From CAZUQH01 sp964622465 (lineage in GTDB: Bacteria; CG03; CAZUQH01): DNA of 12,087 bases. The DNA lies in contig CAZUQH010000037.1 of NCBI GenBank assembly GCA_964622465.1, positions 1 through 12,087 on the forward strand, in the 5' to 3' direction. The position numbers and the translations under genes were made by a program. Under the pieces are notes generated by a model. It had not been told where the DNA came from. It saw only the letters and a program-made list of their open reading frames with translations, and searched no databases. Of this stretch, positions 6,871-12,087 are shown piece by piece. Numbering within the stretch: position 1 is the stretch's first letter; each line of letters opens with the position of its first letter.

Positions 6871-6907
6871 GTGAAAGCTCGCTTTCACAAAGCCGAGCAA
6901 GCTCGGC
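6871..6907. repeat. Two tandem perfect inverted repeats between exbB and exbD
   Basis: GTGAAAGC-TC-GCTTTCAC (6871-6888) and GCCGAGC-AA-GCTCGGC (6892-6907) form two perfect palindromes 3 nt apart. As RNA from the minus strand they give 6-8 bp stems, with 2-nt or 4-nt loops depending on the register. They fill the 94-nt gap after the exbB stop. No U-tract follows either stem (only UUUG after the first), so a classical Rho-independent terminator is unlikely. A REP-like dispersed palindrome or an mRNA-stabilising or partially attenuating element is more likely. Confidence 0.75.
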
Positions 6908-6924
6908 AACTACAATTCAACTTG

Positions 6925-7524
6925 TCAGGAGCCCATGAGGTCAACCAGCTCTCTTGCGTAACGCTCCATTCCTGCGCTGAAACGGTCTACCAGATGATTG
7001 AAGTAATGGTAGAATATCAACGTAGGAATTGCTATCAAAAGCCCCGTAGCAGTAGTTATAAGCGCCTGTGCTATGCCGCCTGCTACAATCGCAGGTGAAG
7101 ACGCACCTGCCTGAGCAATCGAATTAAATGCATTTATCATCCCGAGTACCGTGCCGGTGAAACCAAGCAAAGTAGAAATAGACGCAAGTGCGCCAAGAAT
7201 TGGCAGATACCGTTCCAGCCGCGCGCTCTCCGTCACGGCTGCACGTTCACATGCATCCTGAACCATCTGCTGACCGCGTGGCCACGCTGCGAGACCTTCT
7301 TTTAGCACCCCGCACACAGGACCAGGCTGTTTAGAAACATAAGCAAGCACCTCTGCAATTGCTCCCCCCCGGACCATATTCTTTATCCTGGACATAACCT
7401 GTGTTTCATCAACACGCGCATGAAAATAACTCCAGAAACGCTCGATTATTATCGCCACGACAATAACCGAGACAACAAGCAATAACCACATCATAAATCC
7501 ACCACTAACAAAATAGTTCAACAT
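6925..7524 (-). CDS. exbB: ExbB/TolQ-family proton channel subunit (MotA/TolQ/ExbB)
   Basis: A 199-aa inner-membrane protein. Three helices are visible: about 9-29, 107-133 and 147-174. The first comes right at the N-terminus, without the longer leader of E. coli ExbB. Family landmarks are LPILGALASISTLLGFTGTVLGMINAF (helix 2, with T125 matching E. coli ExbB Thr148) and IVAGGIAQALITTATGLLIAIP (helix 3, with T158 matching Thr181). The residue aligned with E. coli ExbB Glu176 is Gln (Q153, codon CAG at 7068-7066). A strong AAGGGGAGG precedes ATG. It lies 41 nt after the barrel gene and upstream of exbD. It should form the pentameric channel around ExbD that energises TonB. Confidence 0.93.
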   Translation of the reverse strand: MLNYFVSGGFMMWLLLVVSVIVVAIIIERFWSYFHARVDETQVMSRIKNMVRGGAIAEVLAYVSKQPGPVCGVLKEGLAAWPRGQQMVQDACERAAVTESARLERYLPILGALASISTLLGFTGTVLGMINAFNSIAQAGASSPAIVAGGIAQALITTATGLLIAIPTLIFYHYFNHLVDRFSAGMERYARELVDLMGS

Positions 7525-7565
7525 TTCTACCTCCCCTTATTACGTTTTGCCTAAGAATTTTGCAT

Positions 7566-9083
7566 CTACAAGCGCAGTTCTATTCCGAACTGAGCTCTCA
7601 ATTTACTCAAGCCATACCCATATATTGGCTCGTATTCTTCGGACAACAGATTACTGGCATTAAAATATACGCCGAAATATCTGGATATATTGTATCTGGC
7701 ACCCGCGCCAAGCGTCCAGTATGGCGAAAGCAATTCGCTCATCGCAACGTCATAATGTCGTGGCCCGACTGCAGAAAAACCGATGTCAGTAGAAAATTTT
7801 CCAAACTCACTTTTCACAAGAACGTCCATATTCCACTCAGGAGTACCGATAATCGTATCTCCTATCAACCCGACGCCACGAACCTCAAGCGTCAAAAGTT
7901 CGACAAATGGATATTCTATTACTCCTTCGATCTGCAATGCCTCTTTCTTGCCAAGATTTACGGGCATCCTGAAAGAACCGTCTTCATTAGTGCCGGGACA
8001 ATTATCCCACCAATTGTACGAACAGGTAAGCATAACTTTCCCCTGGCCATATTTCTGCCAGCCGATTGCGAGGCCTGCTCTCTGAATGCCGGAGCTGGCT
8101 ATGCTACTGGTCACAAGAGAATAATCCTGTTTAACATATAGAGTATCGAAGTCCGGAATAAACATCTGTCCGTCATAAAAAATACGCGTCTGCCAGCCGG
8201 AATCGCTATGAGCCCGGACCATAGCAACCGGAGAAAATTTGTTCCGGTTTGCTTCTAAGTCAGACCCCCAGTTTAATCCGTACTTTAGCGAAATAAATCT
8301 GTTTATTGATAAGTCATCGCTCAGGTTAACCGTCAGTCCTGCATATCTTCCGGAAACAAAATCATCGTTCTGCCACAAAAACTCGCCACACAGCAAGTGT
8401 TTGTTTGCAATAGCCGTATCGACTGATGCGCCGGCGCGGTAGCAGTTCGCCAGCACAGAGACCGGCTCTTTGACTTTCGCTTCTCCGGCACTCGCCCTGA
8501 ATTGCAGATTCAACCAATCCCAAAATCCCTGTGCAACTGCAATTTCACCACGGACAAGAGAGGTACGCTGTGTGTCTGGTTCTGGATTTATATCGTAATC
8601 TTTCTGACGATAATCTACTTTCCCGCCGAGGACGAACTTCCAGAGAGGGCTCTCGATGCTCGCATGTGCATTACCATCAGCGTAAGCCCTATGGACACTC
8701 TCGCCGGGGTCGTTCAGCCGTGCGAAACCTGCACCAAACCCGGTCCCGTTATCAAGCCGGCCGGATGTCTGGAGCCGGTAAAAAACTTCATCAAACCGCC
8801 CATAACTGAAGCCGACTTCCGTTGCGAAAGGTTGGCCATCCGCTGGCCCACGCAGCCCAAAAAGCTCCTCGCTGCCCAGCGACGGACCTCCAAGATACAA
8901 TGACTTGTCGCGGAATGCGTCACCGAGCTGCCTGTCACGTTCAGGAGGAACTATCACACTGGAAAGGTCCTGTCCCCATATCAAGACCTCCGGAAGTTTT
9001 AATTCTTCGCCGGAACTATTGTTGGGAAGAACAAAAGTGAAGAGCACAACCAACAATAAACTGAGAGAATACCGCAGTTTCAT
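7566..9083 (-). CDS. Outer-membrane beta-barrel, TonB-receptor-like but without a recognisable plug
   Basis: A 505-aa exported protein when started at the ATG at 9083. This start gives a clean signal peptide (about 1-25: KLRYS, a hydrophobic core, then NNSSG), a 23-nt gap from the TPR stop and a weak GGTAAG site. The frame is open back to an ATG at 9137, but that start would add 18 mostly basic residues and overlap the TPR gene. The mature N-terminus has LPEVLIWG (30-37), resembling a TonB box or the first strand of a TonB receptor. The roughly 120-residue plug domain that should follow is not recognisable. The remainder is alternating beta-strand sequence rich in aromatics. It closes with ASNLLSEEYEPIYGYG and GIELRL, very like the last strands of TonB-dependent receptors, though the final residue is Leu rather than Phe. 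Its position between the TPR gene and exbB-exbD-tonB supports a TonB link. The substrate is unknown. Confidence 0.8.
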   Translation of the reverse strand: MKLRYSLSLLLVVLFTFVLPNNSSGEELKLPEVLIWGQDLSSVIVPPERDRQLGDAFRDKSLYLGGPSLGSEELFGLRGPADGQPFATEVGFSYGRFDEVFYRLQTSGRLDNGTGFGAGFARLNDPGESVHRAYADGNAHASIESPLWKFVLGGKVDYRQKDYDINPEPDTQRTSLVRGEIAVAQGFWDWLNLQFRASAGEAKVKEPVSVLANCYRAGASVDTAIANKHLLCGEFLWQNDDFVSGRYAGLTVNLSDDLSINRFISLKYGLNWGSDLEANRNKFSPVAMVRAHSDSGWQTRIFYDGQMFIPDFDTLYVKQDYSLVTSSIASSGIQRAGLAIGWQKYGQGKVMLTCSYNWWDNCPGTNEDGSFRMPVNLGKKEALQIEGVIEYPFVELLTLEVRGVGLIGDTIIGTPEWNMDVLVKSEFGKFSTDIGFSAVGPRHYDVAMSELLSPYWTLGAGARYNISRYFGVYFNASNLLSEEYEPIYGYGLSKLRAQFGIELRL

Positions 9084-9106
9084 GCGCTTACCAAACTTAA
9101 AAATTC

Positions 9107-12034
9107 TCACAATTCTTTCTTTGCCTTTTCTGCCCATTCGCTCCCGGGGTAGTTGGAGATGACCTTCTCAAATGCCTGACGTGCCTCATCTGTTTTTCCT
9201 GTCTTCTTCTGCATCAAACCAGCCATATACTGTGCTTCGGCAGAAATTTCCTTAAACTGTCCAAAAAGATAAACTGTTTTCAGGTATTCGGTCAGTGCGA
9301 GATAGTACTGACGCATATGCTGGTAACAGTCACCAATACGTTTCTGCGCTAATGCGCCTGTTTCATTGTGCGCGATTTCCGATGCTCTCTTAAACTCTTC
9401 GATAGCTGTCTGGTAATTCCTATTATTAAATAATTCTTCACCACGTTGCAGATGAACCTCGGCAGATGCAAGAGAATAAGGATATTTTTCAACGATTTCG
9501 TCAAGTATGCGTTTTGATTCTTTTTTCTGGCCCATCATATCTTCTATCTGTGCAATCCTTAAATAAGATTGCGCTCCAAAATTGGAACCCGGCCAGCGCT
9601 GGAGCGTCTGATTATACGCCTGGCGCGCTCTATCGAATTGCCCAAGCTGTTTCTCTGCCTCACCGAGCATATAACTTGATTCTGGCGCAAGTTCACTTTC
9701 TGGATAGTTCTCTACGACTTTTTTGAAAGATGCTTTAGCACGTTCGTAATCCTGTTCCTGAAAGTACGACAACGCTATCCAGTAGCACGCATCGTCTACG
9801 TAATCCGAAGACGGCCAATTTTCTACAATAAACCGGTAACTGGAACAGCTCTTGTCATATTCTTTATTCTTGTAATAGTATGCGCCAAGGCGCATACACA
9901 CGCTTGGAGCGAGCTGATGCCGTGGAAACTTTTCTAGAAATTTGGCGTCGGCAGCGCAAGCACTCTCTGGCTTGCCAAGTCCTTCATATGCAGTACCTAT
10001 CGCAAAATAGGCATACGGAGTAACATTGGAATCCGGGTACTTGTCTATCACGCGCTGATAAGTATCACGAGCTTCCTCGAATTTGCCAAGGTTATAATAT
10101 GAGTCGCCTATCCTCAAAAGCGATTCGCTCGCAAGATCACTTAGAGGAAAATGAGTTACGATTTCCCCGAAGCTGTCTATCGCCCGGCTCCATTTCTTAT
10201 CCTGAAAATACGACCAGCCAATGTAATAGAGCGCGTCGTCGGTGAGTTCGTCGCGCTGGTATTTCTTTGCGAAATCTCTAAAGGAAGTAATTGCATTGTT
10301 ATAGTTCCGCTCTTTGTAAAAACTAAGGCCGAGTTGAAAGTGAGCGTCTTTTGCGACCGGACTGGACGAGTATTTTTCAAGTACCGTCATATATGCCTCT
10401 TCTGCCTCTGCGTATTTCTTCTGCGCGAGATACGTATTGCCAAGCTGGAACCAGGCATACGGCGTTAGGTCGCTTGAAGGAAACTTTTTAATTACTGTAT
10501 TGAATGCATCTTGTGCTTTTTCCAGTTGGCCACGCTCGAAACATGCTCTTCCGATTCCAAGCCATGCGTCGTCCACGACTTCACTCCTGGGCCATTTCTT
10601 GAGGACGCTGCGATACTGATTTTCTGCCTCGTTATACTTTTTCTGCCTGAAAAGCGCCTCCCCTATCTGATAGTCGGCCTCTGGAGCAAATGAACTATCC
10701 GGATATTTACTAATAACCCTACGCCACGCCTCTATGCTAGAATCATATTCCCTGAGTCTGAAATAGCTCCAGCCAAGCCAATAGTTGCCGTCGTCTACAA
10801 GGTCACCCGTTGGAAAACCTGCAAGCAGCCTTTTATAAGAGCGTGCTGCTTCTTCATACTTACCAAGATAGTAGTAGCAATTCCCTATCATATATTGTGC
10901 CTGTGGAAAAAGCTCGCTTTTCTCGTAGTCAGTTATAACGCGAGAAAATTCCTGGATGGCTGATGCGTAATCTTTCTTTTCCACGAAACACCATGCGCTT
11001 GAAAACCGCGCCTTCGCAGCAGTAGGAGTGCCGGGGAATTCCTCTATCACTTTACGGTACTCTATTATTGCCTGGTCATAACTCTTTTGTTTGAAATATG
11101 ATTCGCCGAGCTGATAATGAGCTGTCTGGCGGGCTTCGCTCCTCTTGCTCTTCTTGATGACGTTCATGAATTCCTTCCGTGCCTGCTCATAATCTCCCGT
11201 CACCATAAACGCTTGCCCGACCATAAGACAGGATTCATCGGCACGTGCAGAATCAGGAAAATGCTCCATTAAATAGCGCCATTCCACAATTGCCTGTGGA
11301 TACTTTTTCGCTTCAAAATATGACTGTCCGAGATAAAACTGCGCGTCGGTTATAAGTTTGCTATTCGGAAACTTCTGGCGAAACGTCTGAAATTGCTCTG
11401 TCGCACGCGTGAACTTACCTTGCTTGTAACATGCGAGACCTATGGAAAAATGTGCGTATTCAACGTAATTAGAATCAGGGAATCCTTTCAGGAGCCGGGC
11501 ATATCCATCTATCGCTTCCTGATACTTTCCCTTACGGAAATTGCTTTCCGCAAGATAATATACTGCGTCCTGTGCCAGGCGATGCTCCGGATAATCCTTA
11601 AGAAACTGGGAGTATAACTCTCTTGCACGTGAATAATCACCGGACATAAATTTACTATCCCCGAGCCGCATGAGTGCGCGCGCCGCGTAGTCCGTCCCGG
11701 GCCACCCAAGCACGACCTGCTGGAAGGAAAGAGCAGCGGTCGAATACTTTTTTGTCTGGTAAAGACATTCTGCTTTAAGATAGAGTGCTTCGGGCCGGCG
11801 CGGGCTGTCCGGATATGCTTTGAGGAACTGCTCTATTTGTGTGAGAGCAAGGTCATACATACCATCCTTGTATAATCCCCACACAAAGCGCAACTGGCGT
11901 TCTTCTGCCTGCGCACGGATTTCTACATCACGAGACGTGCTGGTCGCAGGAACAGATTGCGCAGATGCTTCCTCGGCACATACCCAGGGGACGCAAAACG
12001 TAATAAGAAGCATAAACGGAACAACGTATTTCAT
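9107..12034 (-). CDS. Secreted giant TPR solenoid (25 tandem 37-residue units)
   Basis: A 975-aa protein with a Sec signal peptide (1-20, cleavage expected after VCA), so it is periplasmic. After a 25-residue linker, residues 46-970 divide into 25 consecutive repeats averaging exactly 37 residues. Each follows the pattern A-x-Y-x-L-G-x-x-Y-(F)-x-x-x-K-Y-x-x-A-I-x-x-[FY]-x-x-V-[IL]-x-x-[FY]-P-x-S-x-x-x-x-[DE]. Only five residues (AKKEL) remain after the last unit. The 37-residue period and the FPxS turn are those of the BamD/YbgF (CpoB) class of TPR (TPR_6-like), not the usual 34-residue unit. Units 7, 23 and 24 are the most diverged (no FPxS turn). There is no other domain, so it is likely a protein-binding scaffold. 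It is the first gene of the unit. The ATG at 12034 has no Shine-Dalgarno sequence and sits only 8 nt after a -10 box. Its partner is probably the barrel encoded 23 nt downstream. Confidence 0.93.
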   Translation of the reverse strand: MKYVVPFMLLITFCVPWVCAEEASAQSVPATSTSRDVEIRAQAEERQLRFVWGLYKDGMYDLALTQIEQFLKAYPDSPRRPEALYLKAECLYQTKKYSTAALSFQQVVLGWPGTDYAARALMRLGDSKFMSGDYSRARELYSQFLKDYPEHRLAQDAVYYLAESNFRKGKYQEAIDGYARLLKGFPDSNYVEYAHFSIGLACYKQGKFTRATEQFQTFRQKFPNSKLITDAQFYLGQSYFEAKKYPQAIVEWRYLMEHFPDSARADESCLMVGQAFMVTGDYEQARKEFMNVIKKSKRSEARQTAHYQLGESYFKQKSYDQAIIEYRKVIEEFPGTPTAAKARFSSAWCFVEKKDYASAIQEFSRVITDYEKSELFPQAQYMIGNCYYYLGKYEEAARSYKRLLAGFPTGDLVDDGNYWLGWSYFRLREYDSSIEAWRRVISKYPDSSFAPEADYQIGEALFRQKKYNEAENQYRSVLKKWPRSEVVDDAWLGIGRACFERGQLEKAQDAFNTVIKKFPSSDLTPYAWFQLGNTYLAQKKYAEAEEAYMTVLEKYSSSPVAKDAHFQLGLSFYKERNYNNAITSFRDFAKKYQRDELTDDALYYIGWSYFQDKKWSRAIDSFGEIVTHFPLSDLASESLLRIGDSYYNLGKFEEARDTYQRVIDKYPDSNVTPYAYFAIGTAYEGLGKPESACAADAKFLEKFPRHQLAPSVCMRLGAYYYKNKEYDKSCSSYRFIVENWPSSDYVDDACYWIALSYFQEQDYERAKASFKKVVENYPESELAPESSYMLGEAEKQLGQFDRARQAYNQTLQRWPGSNFGAQSYLRIAQIEDMMGQKKESKRILDEIVEKYPYSLASAEVHLQRGEELFNNRNYQTAIEEFKRASEIAHNETGALAQKRIGDCYQHMRQYYLALTEYLKTVYLFGQFKEISAEAQYMAGLMQKKTGKTDEARQAFEKVISNYPGSEWAEKAKKEL

Positions 12035-12042
12035 TCGCCGCT

Positions 12043-12070
12043 ATTATATCAAAAATATGAAACGTTTCAA
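12043..12070 (-). promoter_or_regulatory. Strong extended -10 promoter for the ten-gene unit
   Basis: On the minus strand: -35 TTGAAA (12065-12070, five of six), a 16-nt spacer, then a perfect -10 TATAAT (12043-12048) preceded by TGA, making an extended -10. Transcription should start about 6-8 nt downstream, around 12037-12035, directly before the TPR ATG at 12034. An alternative -35, TTGACT (12071-12076), is 22 nt from the -10 and so less likely. No second promoter of this quality was seen inside the unit. Confidence 0.72.
12058..12069. promoter_or_regulatory. Perfect 12-bp palindrome TGAAACGTTTCA, candidate operator
   Basis: TGAAACGTTTCA is its own reverse complement. It covers five bases of the -35 hexamer and part of the spacer of the promoter for the TPR gene. 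A central CG flanked by TGAAA/TTTCA is the shape of LacI-family operators such as those of Cra/FruR. No regulator gene is in the window, so both the binding and the family are inference. Confidence 0.45.
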
Positions 12071-12087
12071 AGTCAATGTACAGGTTC

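Noticed and set aside
6871..6907. Rho-independent terminator after exbB
   Set aside because: The stems are good but no run of Us follows on the transcribed strand, and exbD and tonB downstream show no promoter of their own.
6414..7524. tolQ/tolR of the Tol-Pal system
   Set aside because: No tolA, tolB or pal nearby, while a true TonB with SxxxH anchor and TonB C-terminal domain follows directly.
7560..8141. 193-aa open frame on the plus strand opposite the barrel gene
   Set aside because: Antisense shadow of a convincing exported protein; its translation shows no signal, repeats or family motif, and no ribosome-binding site was seen.
9084..9137. Longer start (ATG at 9137) for the barrel protein
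   Set aside because: It would add 18 mainly basic residues before the signal peptide and overlap the TPR gene by 31 nt; ATG at 9083 gives a standard signal peptide.
11974..12034. Lipoprotein signal (Cys19 in PWVCAEE) on the TPR protein
   Set aside because: The residue before the cysteine is Val, not Gly/Ala/Ser, so no lipobox; VCA followed by EE fits signal peptidase I.
9107..12034. Tandem DNA repeat or CRISPR-like array
   Set aside because: The 111-bp periodicity is at protein level only; the units are well diverged in nucleotide sequence and lie in an open reading frame.

Overview
This is a 12.1-kb scaffold piece with one run of 100 Ns. It reads as a single leftward (minus-strand) transcription unit of ten genes, with a strong promoter at its right edge. 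In order of transcription the genes are: a 975-aa secreted TPR solenoid; an outer-membrane beta-barrel with a TonB-receptor-like C-terminus; exbB, exbD and tonB; a PilZ-domain protein; proA; nadD; an LCP/LytR_C protein; rsfS; and argS (interrupted by the Ns). I see no credible gene on the plus strand. I see no tRNA, rRNA, CRISPR array or transposase.

The organism is a diderm (outer-membrane) bacterium, shown by the TonB-ExbB-ExbD set and the signal-peptide-bearing beta-barrel. Base composition by eye is just under 50% G+C. The order proA-nadD-LCP-rsfS is a widespread bacterial housekeeping neighbourhood. The MSTRAGEF-type ArgS loop, the TonB/TPR/barrel cassette and the small palindromic intergenic repeats suggest an uncultivated lineage, possibly a Planctomycetota/Brocadiae-like or Omnitrophota-like group. 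That placement is a low-confidence guess. The N-run indicates a draft or metagenome assembly.

Region 1 (about 12070-5722) is an envelope-energisation cassette. A secreted protein made of 25 back-to-back 37-residue TPR units is followed 23 nt later by a barrel that lacks a recognisable plug domain but carries a TonB-box-like segment at its mature N-terminus. A proton-driven ExbB/ExbD motor and TonB come next. Together they look like a dedicated TonB-energised outer-membrane system with a large periplasmic scaffold. Its cargo cannot be read from the sequence.

Region 2 (5700-1878) begins with a small PilZ protein with intact c-di-GMP-binding motifs. It continues into proline synthesis (proA), NAD synthesis (nadD), glycopolymer attachment (LCP) and ribosome silencing (rsfS). 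proA/nadD, nadD/LCP and LCP/rsfS all overlap (4, 23 and 14 nt), so they are probably translationally coupled. Region 3 (1877-78) holds a small dispersed-repeat-like element and argS. A second strong promoter just beyond argS fires leftward out of the window.

Points most worth a second look: a near-consensus extended -10 promoter that would give an almost leaderless TPR mRNA, overlapped by a perfect 12-bp LacI-family-like palindrome; a Gln at the ExbB position of the conserved membrane Glu; the plugless barrel plus giant TPR pairing; tandem perfect hairpins between exbB and exbD; and a GC-rich island confined to the 5' part of argS.
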